From assembly GCA_002943765.1 (NCBI GenBank), contig PQWQ01000003.1:1922001-1986000 (forward strand): a stretch of DNA of 64,000 nt, in the 5' to 3' direction. The notes beneath the pieces are model-generated. The model saw only the letters and a list, made by a program, of their open reading frames with translations. It was not told where the DNA came from and did not search any database. This document shows, piece by piece, positions 35,396 through 49,900 of the stretch. A program made the position numbers and the translations under genes. This stretch comes from Psoroptes ovis. Its lineage: Eukaryota; Arthropoda; Arachnida; Sarcoptiformes; Psoroptidae. The stretch's first letter is position 1. The number at the start of each line of letters is the position of its first letter.

Positions 35396-38300
35396 ATGAA
35401 ACAAGAGATTACAACAGCCGCCATTGATGACCATCATCATCATCATCATCAACATCATCAAAAGAATCATCAGCAACAACAATCAAAGCGAACGCACCAT
35501 CAAAATCGTACAAATCTTGTCCAATTGAAACATAAAAATAAACAACGAAAATTAAAGCTCAAATCAAAACAGCAGCAGCAGCAGCAACTAGAACAACAAA
35601 AACTGCAACAACCTGATAATCCTGATTATAAATTACATAAAATTATTGATAAATCGGAAAAGAAATCAAATATCATTGATAATATTCAATCGATTTCTGA
35701 TAATCATAATAATAATAATTTTAATGTCATTATTGATGATGAATGGAATAATGATAATGATAATAATCAAATAAGTATTGGTAATATAATTATTGATTTA
35801 GATGCCGATATTGAAAGACAGACAACTAATAATAATAATAATAATAATAATATTGAAAATAGTGATTATGATAAAGAACATCAAGCACCACAACAATTGA
35901 ATCAATTATCATTATCGAAAATTGAACCTTCCTTTCAATGTGGAATGTCTTCCAATTCTAAATTGAATCGTTTAGGATTATCATCATCATCATCATCTAA
36001 ATCATCGACATCATCATCTTCATTATCATCTGGGATTTTATCGAATAAACAAAATTCTGGAAACAATATTACTAATAATAGTGGTAGTAGTCTTAGTAGT
36101 AGTACAAAATTATTACAAATTAATGGAACACAACAGTTATCAACAAAATTAATTTTAAATAATTCTAATAATAATAATAATCAAAGCAATAATAATAACG
36201 GACACATGAATCGTCATTCATCATCATCAGCATTGTCATCCACTTCATCTTCATCATCATTAACATCATCATCATCATCAACATTATCATCGAATGCAAA
36301 TACATTAACCACTTTGCAAAATAGTCATAATAATAATAAAAATTATTCACAATCAATCAATAATAATTCGTCAGCAGTATTATCATCCAAAGGATCTTCA
36401 ATAGCCACAACAGCGATCACTACTAATTCATCAATCACATTATCTTCGATAAAAACAACATCATCGGCCATTACGACAACAGCCACATCAACACCTACTA
36501 CATTATCATTAACAAATATTAATAATAATAATAAAAATCCATTATCATCATCATCAGCTGCTGTGTTGAATGATCATAATCAAATATCGGCACAACCACA
36601 GCAGCAACAACATGCTAAAAGTCTAAAAATGAAAATTAAAAGAAAAAATATAGGTGGAAAAATATCAGAAATCAATCACGAAATTGTTTCATCCGATACG
36701 GCAGCAACGATAACGACAACAGCAGTAGCTACAACAACTTCATCATCTTCGATTACTTTGAACACAATATCAACATCATCATCGATGTCAACTGGCTGTT
36801 CTTCAAAATCATATTCAAATTCGAATAATAATGAACAAAAATTGAATTTGTCATCATCAAATATTCTATCGAATGATGTATCGATTAAAAATCAAGCAAT
36901 CAAAAATCAATCAATTGATATAAATAATCAAATATCAACAAATGCTGTGATTAACAACAACGCTTCTAAAAAAGATGTTTGTAATGAAATATCATCATCT
37001 TCATTGGCAACAAACAATAAGAATGATGATGTAATTAATAATGTTCACAATTCAACAAATTCTGGATCAATATCAGATTCTAAGTCATCGCATAGTAAAA
37101 ATAAACATAGTGGTAATAGTGGACATCGACATGATAAAAAAGATCATCACCATCATCATCATCATCATCACCATCATTCATCAACATCATTGCACAAAGA
37201 TGCTAGTAATAATAAATCAAATCGAGAAAAAATTAATTTTATGCCAGCAAACAATAATAATAGCAGTAATAATAATAATAATTCAGTCTATAATCAACAA
37301 CAACAACAAACATTGAATGATCAAAATGATGAATTAGGTTTGTATTTCTTTTACTTTTTCTAAAAAAGATGGTTGAACTTTATTTAATATTTACATCCAT
37401 TTAATTATTTTCCTGTATAGGATCATCATCATCATCATCGTCGTCGTCTTCATCTTCTTCATCGTCTCCATCATCATCTTCATCAAACAATGTGAATGCA
37501 TTATCATCAATATCAACATGTACGACTACAACCACTGGATCGACGCATAAATCAACAACGAACAATAATAATAATAATACTGTGATTAATTCAACAAATC
37601 AGCAACAACGAATGAATGAAAAGGTTTTACAATTTAAATCAATATCTTCATCTTTTAATTTAAATTCATTTGTTTGTTTCATTTTCTTTCTCTTAGATTG
37701 ATGAAAATATTGCTGATCGTGTTGATTCAGGTACGATGACCAGTATAGCGACCATAACTGAACCAGATTGTCTTGGACCATGTGAACCTGGTACAAGTGT
37801 TACGTTGGAAGGAATTGTTTGGCAAGAAACTGAAAATGGTATTGAATAGTTGAAGCATGTTTTTCATAATTTCTCTATTTAACATTTATTATTACTATTT
37901 CAACAGGCGTCTTAGTTGTAAATATAACATGGCGTGGTAAAACATATGTTGGAACATTGTTAGATTGCACCAAACATGATTGGGCACCTCCAAGATTTTG
38001 TGAATCACCTACTAGTGATATTGAATCTAAATCATTGAAAAATACCAGAGGAAAACGATCAAGAAATAGTTTTATTGCTGAAAATTCTATTGATACGAGA
38101 TCGGTCACTAGTAAACTTCGTAATGGTAAAGGTCGTCGGACAGCGAATTCCGGTTATGTTCCTTCAAGTCCAGCTAAAAGTGATTCAGCTTTAAATAATT
38201 CATCATCTACATTATCTACATCGGGTAATAAACGCAAAGGTCGACCTAATGAGTTAGATTTGGTTTTTGCTGAAGAAAATAATAATAGCAATAATCAAAT

Positions 38301-40556
38301 GAGTGGAAACACTGGAAATGGAAAACGTAATAAAATTTCTGGTAATAATAATAGCAGTAATAATGATTCAACTGTACAACCAAATTCGCCTGCATTAATC
38401 GAATGTCCTGAGCCTAATTGTTCAAAAAAATATCGTCACATAAATGGTCTCAAATATCATCAATCACATGCACATTTTGGTAGTACATTCAATGTTAGTG
38501 ATAATCAAGAATTCAATGATTCTCAATCAAATAATTCATCAAATGTAAATGAAACAACTCCGGTCAAAAATAGTAGTACTGGTGATGTTTCTGATAGTGA
38601 TAATAATGAAAATGATTCACCGATTAAAAGGTCTTATTCTCAACAAAATGATATGATTGATGATAAAAATGGTACCACCAACGATAATGATGATAATGAT
38701 TCCACATTAGTTGATGAACAAAAACAAAAAGATTCAATTGAATCATCTACAAATGTTGAACTTAGTGATGTTGCAAATGATAGTGATCATGTCAAAAATA
38801 ATTGTGAAGTGAATGATGATAAACCGGTTGCTAGTCCAGCATTTTCAGATATTTCCGATGATAATAATAGTAATAATAATGACAGCGGCAACTGTGGTGG
38901 TTCTGTTGCTGGTGGCAGCAGTTCCATCGAATCAAAAACACCCCTGAAAAATCAAGATGCAAAAAAACTATCACCAAATCCATTTATGAATGCATTGGAT
39001 GAAAATTCTGATTCAATTACCTCATCATCGATACCAACTTCATCATCGTCCTCATCATCTTTACCTTCGCATCATTTTTTGAATAAATCTCAATTCCTGA
39101 TTCCTCCGAATCATCAAATAACAAACAATAATGATTCTCCATGTGAAACACCTACAAAATCCACCAATAATAATAATGATCTCAATGTTAAAGAAGAAAA
39201 TAATGATAATTCAGCGGTTTCAGATTGTCGTACTGAATCATATTCACCATTTTCATCTTCAATATATTCATCTGCGCGTTTATTTAGCAGTAGCAGTGGT
39301 GGCTGTGGTAATGCTCCATTATCGAATAATCCTGAAGTCGGTAATTTGAAATTCGATAGTGATCCTAAAGATGCAATCAGTGCCAATAATGGTGGCAGTA
39401 CGACTGGTTCATCTATTTCCGAATTACAAAATCTTAAAAATCGTATTCCATATACGTTTGATCAACAACAATCTAGTTCAAGTGTTAACAATCCGTATGG
39501 AAATAATGAACAATTATTAAAGTCATCGCCATCACCATTATTACAACAAACCAATTTGCAAACATCTCAAAAATTTTCATCATTCGATGTCGATAGTAAA
39601 TTATTGAAAGATAAAGTTGGCAAATATCAATCATCTCAATCTAAAACAAAAAATAAAGAACAAAAAGATCATGATAATAATAATCAACAACAGCAATCAA
39701 TAACGAAAGATAAATCAATCAAGCATGATGAAGGAATTAAGCCAACAATGGAAAGCACTGGACCGCCACCTATTACCAATGGTTATTATTATAGTCCATC
39801 GTTTTTACCTCCATCATTTGGTGGACCATCACCATTTGATGCAATGTTTCGAAGTGGTGTTGGTCCGAATTCTATGAATCCAGTTGTTATGGGACCACCA
39901 TATGGTCCACCACCACCATCAAGTTCATCTCCGTTTTTACATTCACAAATGAGATTTCCACTCAATCCATTGATGGACAGTATACCAGGCATGCCGCCTG
40001 GTTGTGGGCCTAATGTTTCAAGGAATTCAACGATATCATCGCCCACATCTAATAAGCCGACTTATCCATCACCATCTTCTACATCATCACCATTCAATAG
40101 TCATAATCCAAAGATATTTTCAACATTAGCATCAAGTTCCGTATGTGTTCCGTCATCATCATCATCATCGTCATCACCATCTTCAACAAATTCATCAATT
40201 TATCATAAATCATCGCCAAGCAAATCTTCAGAATTTCTTTCATCAAACAATAATCATTTAACCGGTGTACCACCTTCATCAATTCTTCATTCATCACCAA
40301 GTGTATCTGAACGTAATAGTCATTTACAATCAATGCATCCACCGCCTGCTCCACCAACATTACCACCAAGACATTCATTACATTCATCATCAATATATCC
40401 AATATTTGATCCATATAATGGTAAGTGGTGAATTATTATTTTAACGAAAATAATAATAATAATTTATCCTTAATTTCAAAAACGAAAAAAATAGCAAGAA
40501 TAATGAATCATACATTACCTGCAACAAATTCTGTTCATCAATTTACACCTAAATAA
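35396..40556 (+). CDS. ZNF608/ZNF609 homologue (scribbler/brakeless-like)
   Basis: Five exons, 35396-37337, 37421-37623, 37697-37838, 37907-40420 and 40495-40556, encode 1620 residues. A TAA lies directly before the ATG. Introns are 83, 73, 68 and 74 nt. Near residue 125 is the family motif GNIIIDLDADIE. Residues 716-805 are the hallmark block (DRVDSGTMTSIATITEPDCL, then LEGIVW, VLVVNITWRGKTYVGTLLDC, DWAPPRFCESPTSD). One C2H2 zinc finger follows, C929-x4-C934-x12-H947-x4-H952. Much of the rest is Ser, Asn and Gln runs, with an 11-His run before the exon 1 boundary and a Pro-rich tail. Relatives are nuclear transcriptional co-regulators (Drosophila scribbler represses genes in eye and wing). 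The last small exon is the least certain. Confidence 0.93.
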
Positions 40557-42049
40557 TCATCCAATTCATTCAAACTTCGTACTTGAAATTCAAACATTAT
40601 CTTCAATATTCAAAAAATTTTTTCACAAATAAACGATGATTGTGTGTATTTGAGTGTGTGTTGATGAATGTAATGTGTGTAATAATAATCAATCATCATT
40701 AAATCACATTTTTAAGAATTGAAATTTACTTACACACATCATCATCATTCATTATGCAAATATGAATCAGATCTTATTAAATTATCATTTGTTTCGTTTT
40801 TTTAAATCCAATTATGATGAATTTCAATTATTTTCAAAATCATATCAGGCCTTCAGATGATGATTGAATAACATAACGATAAAAATTTGTAAATTTTTTT
40901 CTCATTTTTTTACCCCCAAAAAATATTACATTCATAATGATATTTTAATATTTAAATATAAATAATAATTACACAAATAATAACGATTAAATTATCCATT
41001 ATTATTAATATCATTTGCTAACGCACACCACAATCCAAAATATAAATATCTGAATAAACATTTTCGCTTTGAACACCACTCGCCACCTACACAAACTTAC
41101 ACACCCCGTTCAAGGATTTTTTTTGATTAATCGATACGAAAATCTTTGAATGATTTTCTTTATCTATTTTTTACTTAAATCATCATTTATTATCAATGAA
41201 AGAAAATTTTGTAAATATTTTCATTTTGTACAAAAAAAAGAATCAATTTTTTTTTTACATTACAAATTATTGGAAAAATCAAATTGAAATGAAATCAAAG
41301 AATCATAATTTTTTTTCGCTCTCTCTGACGTAGTTTTTTGTAATTTTGTAAATTTTTTTTTTTCGTTTTTTTTCAAAATATGAATTCCATTTCCCATATT
41401 AAATTCATCATAATCACGTGTTTACACGCGTTACAAGATTCATCGAAATTTATTCGATTTCTACCACCAACAAAACAGAATTTGACCAAAATCAAAATCA
41501 TTTGATCATAAAGCGTTTGATCAGAATCAAATGCTTCAATCAATGATAATTTTGATTTGAATATTTTTTTTTCATTCATTCAAATTCAAATTAAAATATC
41601 TACATATGAATATAGCGAATAAATGTTTTTTAAAAAAATGATAATAATAATATTAATTAACAAACAATTATAAATACATATAAAAATTTATTTATAAATA
41701 TAATACAAGAATCCTTTTTTTAAAATCATTATTATTTTAATGATTATCATCATTATTATTATTATCATTACAATCTTATTTTAATTTAAGCACCATTATT
41801 TGAATATTTGAAATAATAATGTATCATTTGCTGATCTTTTTTTTTCTTTCATTATTTCAATTTCATTTGATGAAACATTTCATTTACGGAAACAATTTCA
41901 TTATTTCATTGAGAAAAATATTTCATTTTCATTCATTTTTTTTTATAAATACAAATAAATTATAATTTTGAAAAATTTTACAAAATTATTCATTTTCATC
42001 AATCAATCATGGATCATGGATCATCGATTATAAATTGATCAATAAGCTC
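40557..42049. other. Convergent 3' flanks of the ZNF608/609 homologue and TMEM221-like gene
   Basis: This is 1.5 kb of AT-rich DNA between two stop codons facing each other. An AATAAA at 40628-40633 is the likely poly(A) signal of the zinc-finger gene. The rest holds A/T runs and short AAT/ATT arrays (about 41640-41780); I see no gene. Confidence 0.7.
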
Positions 42050-44175
42050 TTAGACTAATGTCGATAATTCTAATGGTTGCTGTTGTTGATATGTCATTGA
42101 TGATGCCGAAAGGTTTTGATTTAGATTCTGATTTGGATTGTTTGGGCCATAAAACGATGATTGCCGTTGCTGTTGTTGTTGTTGCTGCTGTTGCAGCAGT
42201 TCCTGCTGCTGATGTTGATGAAATTCTTGCATATCTTGACTTGCTTTCGTTTTTTCCCACTTGAAAATTTTAGAGAAATGAAAAAATTTGTTATCAGTAA
42301 TTTGATTCTCGAGTAAATTCATTTACATCAACATCATTATACTTACTTGCCAAAGATAAACATTTTGTACGGATGCAATTCCACAAAATATGATACCAAA
42401 ACCAATGATAATCGATGTAATCAATGCTGGTATTTCATCAAAATTTACAAACGTATATAATATGATACCTTTGGAAGGTAAAAATAAAGATAAAATCAAA
42501 TCTACTGTAACTACACAAAAAAATCAAAATCAAACTAACCAGTAAAAAATATTGGAATCGATACTAAAAATGCACCAATCGAAATTATACGTATATGTGA
42601 TGTTTTTTTAATGAATTCAAATGATCTAAATTTTTTTTTGAATTTTAAAATTATTATTGGAAAAATTATATTCGTGAGAAACTCAAAAAAAAAGACAAAC
42701 CTTCTAAAACCAAATGGTGTTTTCAACAGCTTGATAATGGATAAAAATTGTATACAACAAACAAACAAACAGCAAAGGTCTAATGCAATGGTCAATGTGC
42801 TCAACGATATTGATATTTGAAATACTTTTAAATATTCTTTTGTATTTGATACAATTTTTTGATTAAATTGTTGCTGTTGATGTTGCAATGGTTGATTTTG
42901 ATTTGTCATCGAATTTGTCAATGTTGATGGTGGATAATGATAAAATCTTGATTGTTTTGAATTATTATTTGAATTACTTATTGATGATATCGTTTCCGGT
43001 GCTGTTGATGCTGTTGTAGATAACAATGAAGTCGAATGAAGTTGTTGAAATGAAAATGATCTTTGTATAAATGTTAATGCTAAAAATGCCATCAATAATG
43101 ATAATATACACATTAATGCTAATGATGCTAACAATTCACCGATACCGTTTAAACGATATAAATGATTACCGGTCAATTTTCCTGCAAATAATGATAATAA
43201 TGATGATGATTGTTGTTGTTGTTGCTGTTGTTCATTATTATTATCATTAGAGTTCAATTTGTTACAATAAAGTAGATCATTAAAATCATTAATATTATTA
43301 TTATCAATCAAAATAGGTTCATGGTTTATTTGATATGTTTGTGGTTGTAGCTGCTGTGGCTGTTGATTCGGTAAATGTTGATGATTAGATGTTAAATGAT
43401 TATCATTTATTATTTGTTGACTAGCTAATGTCGATTGATTTTGTTGATTAATGGTAGATGTTGAAGAGTCCATCATTAATAAATTGTTTAGTAATGGTAA
43501 TTTATTTTGTTGCTGTTGTGATTGATTTTGATGTAATTGATAGTGATGAGAAGTTTGATCATGATAATTATGAGGATGATAGTTATGATGTTGATGAAGT
43601 TGGTGTTGAAGATTATTATTTTGATTATTTACCATCAGGTTATTCGCTAGTGAAATATTTGTCAAATAATTTTGTCGATAATTTCCAACTTTGGCCGATA
43701 TTGTTGGCACTGACGATGATGTAACTGATGTTGATGGCGGTAGCGATGAAGCTGTTGTTTGATTTGATGTATTCGAAATTTTGCCTGATGCTATCTGATG
43801 TGGATAATGTTGTTGAACTTGCGGAGCTAATGCTGATGTTGACACAGTCGATGATGATATTGTCGATGATGATGATAATGTAGTGGTTGCTGGTAATACA
43901 ACAAATGTTGTCGTTGATTTACACGATTCTGGTGATGATTCATTTAACAATGTTTTTGTTTCATTTTTATCATTAATCATAGCTGATGATGATGATGATG
44001 CGGCTGTTGTCAATAGTGATGACATTTTTCTATATTTTTTCATTGATTCTTGTAAATCACTTTGATATTTTCGTATTGAAATATTATTATTATTATAACC
44101 AGCAACACTATGATCACGCATTAATGCTGTGGATGGTAATGAAGTTATTGATTTTTGTTGCTTCATTTTTTTCAT
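42050..44175 (-). CDS. Four-transmembrane protein, TMEM221-like
   Basis: Exons on the minus strand are 44175-42701, 42625-42540, 42468-42347 and 42259-42050 (630 residues). A TAA directly precedes the ATG. Residues 1-340 are a Ser/Thr/Asn/Gln/His-rich, probably disordered region. Four hydrophobic segments follow: about 347-370 (LLASLALMCILSLLMAFLAL), 448-477 (with LDLCCLFVCCIQFL), 502-525 (ISIGAFLVSIPIFFTGIILY) and 535-558 (ALITSIIIGFGIIFCGIASV). A Gln-rich cytosolic tail ends the protein. The pattern and the last two helices resemble TMEM221, a little-studied four-pass membrane protein; the name is an informed guess. Introns are 75, 71 and 87 nt; the first is stop-free and in frame. The gene is convergent with the zinc-finger gene. 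Confidence 0.8.
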
Positions 44176-46892
44176 TTAATAATGATTGTTCACATCGAAT
44201 GTAATCTGGATTATTATTGTTATAGTTTAGCAATATAAACATTTATATTAACGGAAGTAATAATTTCTATTTTTATTTGGTTGACTAGATAAATTCATTG
44301 AAAATAATTTTCATTGTTTATTATGTTTAATATTATCATTATTATGACTACGATGAATTGATGATAAAACAATAACAGGATCGAAAATGATTTCCAAACG
44401 ATTTCCTTTTGTCATAATTATACATTATTATCATCATCATTAATATATCTCATCATTAGATTATATGATTTGAAAATGTGATTTGAGATACGATCTGAAA
44501 TTTGAGAAATGATGAAAAATATTAACATTATTCAATAATATTGCTTAATTCAATAAAACAAAGATGAGACAAGCAATAGTAACAATGATAGTAAATTTCG
44601 GCAATTAAATTCAAATTCAAAAAAAAAGAAGAAAAAATCATAAACATTCAAATCAATTCAATTTTGGAGAGAAAAAAACATTCAACTAATTCAAATTTCA
44701 ATCGAAATTTTGCCATTGTGTGATTTATGTCGTTTTTTATATTCTGTTTTTTTCATGTATTTCAGCTCGCGAACAAAATAAAATTTATTGAAATCTCTGA
44801 AATTTGAAATTCACATGACTTTTGATCGGTGTTCTATGATTATTATTGCTAATACTTTGCTTTTGTTTGTTTTGTTTTCATTCATTTATCAATTTGCAAA
44901 AAATGAAAATAAATCTCATTAAAACATGATTAAACAGTGAAATGCAAATAATGATTATTAGATTTATCAAATCAAAACATTTAATTAAAATGCACCACAA
45001 CCACCACCATCAACAACAACAAACCTATTATAATCTACCACAGTGGAATAATTTTGAATCAAAATTTTGAATTAAAAATCAAAATTTAAAAAAAATTATT
45101 AAAAACAATTAGAAATGATTTATGATGTCTAAGATATGATATGTTTTGGTTGGTTTTTGAAAAAAATTTGCTTATCTGATTGAAATAGTATTATTTGTTC
45201 ATTTTTATTAATTCATTCATGGATAAATTCCCCAAAAAAAAATCAAATAAAATTTATACCCCTTCATTTCAAAAATTACATTAATCCGATTAATTACATT
45301 TGTTCCGGCTAATTTTCATTTTTTTCACATATTTCTTTCAATTGCTAATTCTGTTTATTGTTATAATTCGCCAGCATCAAAATCTGAAAAATTTATCAAA
45401 GAGTAATTTATGATTATATCGTAAGTAGTACTGGTCTTTAACTATGATTGAATCAGCAATCAAATTCAAATCAATACGAAGAAGGGGGAAAAATAAGCAA
45501 AATGAATATGAAATTTCTACGAATGATTGAAAAAACTGATCAAAGGAATGTTCTAATATGTGAAATGTAAAATGAAATCATTGGACTTGTTAATATTGAA
45601 GAATGAATATGAAGAAAAAAAATAAAACATAACCGACATATAAGGTCAATGGCAATTATTTTTTTCTATATTTTCGATTTAGTAACGAAAGGAATTCACA
45701 TAATTGGCATATTTGTGTATGTATGGATGTATAGATAGAAAATACATGGAAAACTTGCTTTCGGTTGTTCATTTTCATCTAAAAAAATGGAAAAAAGAAT
45801 CAAATCAAAAAGTTAAGTAAATATTTGACTTCAAAACGTCAAAATCATAACGTCATGATGATTATATGAAAATCGAAAATTAGCTTAAATATAAATAAAT
45901 AAATTCAAGTATAAATAAAAATAGATGACTAAATGGTTGATGAATGAATCAAAGGAAAAAATAGAAAAAACAAACTTTGATAATAAATTTTTTTCTAGAT
46001 AAAAACAGAAACATATTCAGACATAAAGACCTGAAGTACCGATCTTGATTTTTTCGGAAATATTTTCTGTCTTTTTATCTATTTTTTCAATTCAACTCAA
46101 CTGATTGTAATTTCAATCTTATTCAATTTTTTATTAATGAAATGAAATGTATTTGATTAATAAAAAATTAATTATAATGATAATAATAATAATCGTCTAT
46201 TCATGCATTTTCGAAAAATCTTTGTGTGATGATGATAAATTCAACAAATGTGATAGACAAATACTGTATGAGGTACGATGTTGAATACAACCAACGTTTG
46301 TTGCATAATTTACTTTGAAAAATGTATGAAAATTTCAATTATTTTCATCCATTTTCACTGGTTTTCACTGTGATTAAAATCGATGTTAAATTGTTGAAAA
46401 GTTTTAATTCAAAAAATTGATGAATTTTAGAAAAAAGAAGGATTTTTTCATTTGATTCATTATTCAAAGATTAATCAAATCAAGGTAATCAAATGATGGT
46501 GAAGACAATCAGTGAATGAATATAAATGTGTATTCATAATACAAAACATATAATAATGTTTACACAAAAGCAAAAGGAATTGATTGAAAACTGTGAAAAT
46601 ATTTGTTTTTCACAGGTATGAACACATTGAAAAATTCTAATTGAATTTGGTGCTAATTTTTTCTTATTTGATTAGCATCTTCAGCAATTAATTTCAGGTG
46701 AAATCGTTGAACAGCAAAGTAACATCTACACATCGGAATATGTTGGCAAATATGTTGGAGTGAAATGAGTGGAAATTTCAATGACAATTTTTTTTCAAAT
46801 GAAATCATTTATTTCTCTCTCGCTATAGAAAAATGATTTATCTTGTCACTTGACATTGATTTTTTTTCCTTTATGAATTTCATTTCTGCATG

Positions 46893-46918
46893 TTTTTTTT
46901 TTTTTTTTTTTTTTTTTT
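46893..46918. repeat. T26 homopolymer
   Basis: This is an uninterrupted run of 26 T. A second long run (21 T) is at 57135-57155. They could be poly(A) tails of minus-strand retrocopies, but I see no recognisable retrocopy beside either. Confidence 0.9.
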
Positions 46919-49900
46919 GCTGCTTGAAAATATTAATTATTCAATTTTTAATGAATTGAAATTTGCAAAGAAATTTTAAATTCAAAGAAGACATTTTTTG
47001 TATTTCAATGCATTTACAAAGTGTAAATCCAATAATGAATTAGTACATGTTTGAACTGAAATTTGATGAAACGAATTTCAGTTTAAAAATTTTCAACGAA
47101 AAAAACTCCAACAAATGAATGCTTTTAGATCAGAAACAAGGCGCCATTTCTAATATAAACAGAGATTTATGAAAATGTTCAACATCTCAAAATCCTCCGA
47201 ATGAGAAGAGAAATGAAAAATTTGTAAATTTTTGATTTGCAAAAAGATTAATAAAAACAATGAATAATAATTGTTATTATAATAAATGATGATGATCGAT
47301 GATCAAAATACAAAGGATAAATGAATACAAAATATCGAACATTATTATATATTATAATCATGATACTTACGTTTAATAATCTTAATAATATTGAAAATAA
47401 AAAGACGGAGAAAAATGATGTCAAAAAACCACAACATTAAACATTGAAAAACAAATCAAATAATTACTTTATTGTATTTTACAATATATAATAATGTGAT
47501 GTTATGTAATTTCAATGATAATACATTGAAGACAAATTTCAAATTTCATGAATAAATAAATAAATAGATGAATGAATGAGGTGAATAAGGTCAAAAACAT
47601 TTGATTTTTGATGCTTGATTTTTATTTATTTATATATTTTCAATCATTTACCGTTTAAAAGAAAATGATTTACAAAAAATTTACAAAATAATACAAAAAA
47701 TCGTGTGTCAAACATAAATTAAATTGAATGAATGAATGAAATGAAATGAAATTGATTTTGAAAATCAATCAAATATTCAATGAATCGATGTTTGAATACG
47801 TTTGATTTTTGATGATTTGTTTTGCGATGTCTATTGTTGAATACATGGAAAAAAATTGAATAAAAAAAGTCACAAAAGGTTTCTATGACATAAAACATTT
47901 GGGAATTTCAATTTCAATTGAAATTTTTTTTTCAATGATTTACACGTAAAGCAAACGAATTGTATGCCCAAAAGCATGTAAAATTGAAAAAAAAATGAAT
48001 TTTCAGACACAAATTTCGTTATGAAATGCAATGCAATGTATGCTGAAGACAATGACACACAGCATAATAAGCTCATCAGAAAAAATCATCACTATGGTTA
48101 CATTTAGGTTTGGTAATTTACGAAAACACAAAAATCAAATCAAAACAATTTAAGGCAGCTAATCGTTGAATTATTTAAATTTGAAATTCGGTTTGATTCC
48201 ATTTAATATTTGAATTCATAGTCTAAATATTGTTGAATGAATAGATTGCGCGCCATTTGATTTTTTAATTCTTCATTGAAAAACACTTTGAGCGCGAATT
48301 TCAAAATGAAAATTTTATTTCACTTTTTCCATTTTTGAATTAAGATTTGTCATTCAATTGATTTTGTTTAATGAACGAATGTGTTGGTATTATTTATACA
48401 AGTTAAATGTAAACACAGGACGTAAACCAGACATCGGTGAAGCTGAAGCATCAAGTAAAACTAGCGCAGATCGGCTATACGGCCAACAAAAAAAGCGCAC
48501 TGGCAAAAACCAGAAATTTTCATCAATTCAATTTGGTTGATATACAAACATACACATACACACAGAGAGAGAATAATGGAAAATATAACAAATTGTGTTT
48601 TGAAAAAATTTTGCGAAAATCAAATAGCTTTGAACACATATTCACATTTGAAAATACCGTGGGAGCAGCTGAAATCTTTCAAAAGCTTTTCTCCATTCAT
48701 TTTCCAGTCGTTTCAGTCAGTGTTTTGTATCCAAAATTTCGTGGACAACACCGCCATTTAGCAACGACGATCACACAAATAAGCATTGATGTTACTTCTG
48801 CACTGTTGTTTGAATGTAAAATGTTCATTCATTCATTCATTTAAATTTCAAATTCATCACTCTTCTCGAGGCACATTTCTCTTCGGAAATTTATTTTTTT
48901 ATTTTCAATTTTATTTAATTCAAAGCTATGAACAGTTCAACTGATAATAATAATAACGAATATATTACATTGAAACTGTTGGATTTTCTGTGAGAGAAAT
49001 AAATTTTTATTTCATTTTTTATAACAGTTTTTGCTTTCACAAAATATCTGTGGTCGATGATGCTTAAGTGGTGGTATTTTCGCAGGACAATTTTGGCTGG
49101 AAATGTGAACCAGAAAACTGGTAATAATTTGTGTGTGTGTATGTGTGTTTAATTTGTGTACGGACTTGTCAATGCTAAAAAAGTGAAGCGCTATGTGAAA
49201 GCATTTTTGTTTTTTGTTTTGAAATTTTTCTTTTCTCACTTCTGATAATTGTCATGGCTAATGAATTATTTTTGATGATAATAATAAATGAAAATATTGT
49301 TAAAAATTCATCCGTTTTCCGTTGAAAAAAAAGGTTTTAAAAATAAATTTTTTTTTTTTCGATGATGATGATTCGAAACACGCCTGTTGATCGCAATCAT
49401 GTGTATATCCTTTGGAATCTTTTTATTAAATATAATTATTTTCTATTTCGATCAATGATGCAAAAATATTTAATTTAAAAATTAAATTTAAATTTAGAAA
49501 ATTTAGAAAATGAAAAAGGATGTCATTTGTCGAATGAAATTTTATTTTTAAAAATTTGTCTCAAACCAATCATCCCATAATCATCATTATACCGTTTAGA
49601 GTTGGTCGATTGCGTATCCGTTATCTCAAAATGTGAACAAGATAACAAGCTACAAAAATTTCAATTAGCTCAAAGCTAATTCATCGATATCCGGAAAATT
49701 TGAATTCAAATTGAATGATTCGATTTCTGGAAAAATGATTTAGTTTGGCCAAAAATCAAATTATTCAATCGTAATTATTCAATTTTGGGCATTTGAATTT
49801 TGTTTTCTGGAGCAAAAATTTCAATTTTTCTTAAAATTTTTTAATTTTAGATTTAAAAAACAAAAGATAATCATTTCAATTGGGTCAACAACCAAACAAC

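Noticed and set aside
43458..44204. Plus-strand ORFs opposite the TMEM221-like gene
   Set aside because: They are antisense readings of its CAA/ATC-rich disordered N-terminus.
48358..48844. Overlapping 60- and 135-codon plus-strand frames in a GC-richer island
   Set aside because: The longer one has no ATG start, the two frames compete, and nothing resembles a known protein. It is noted only as an island.
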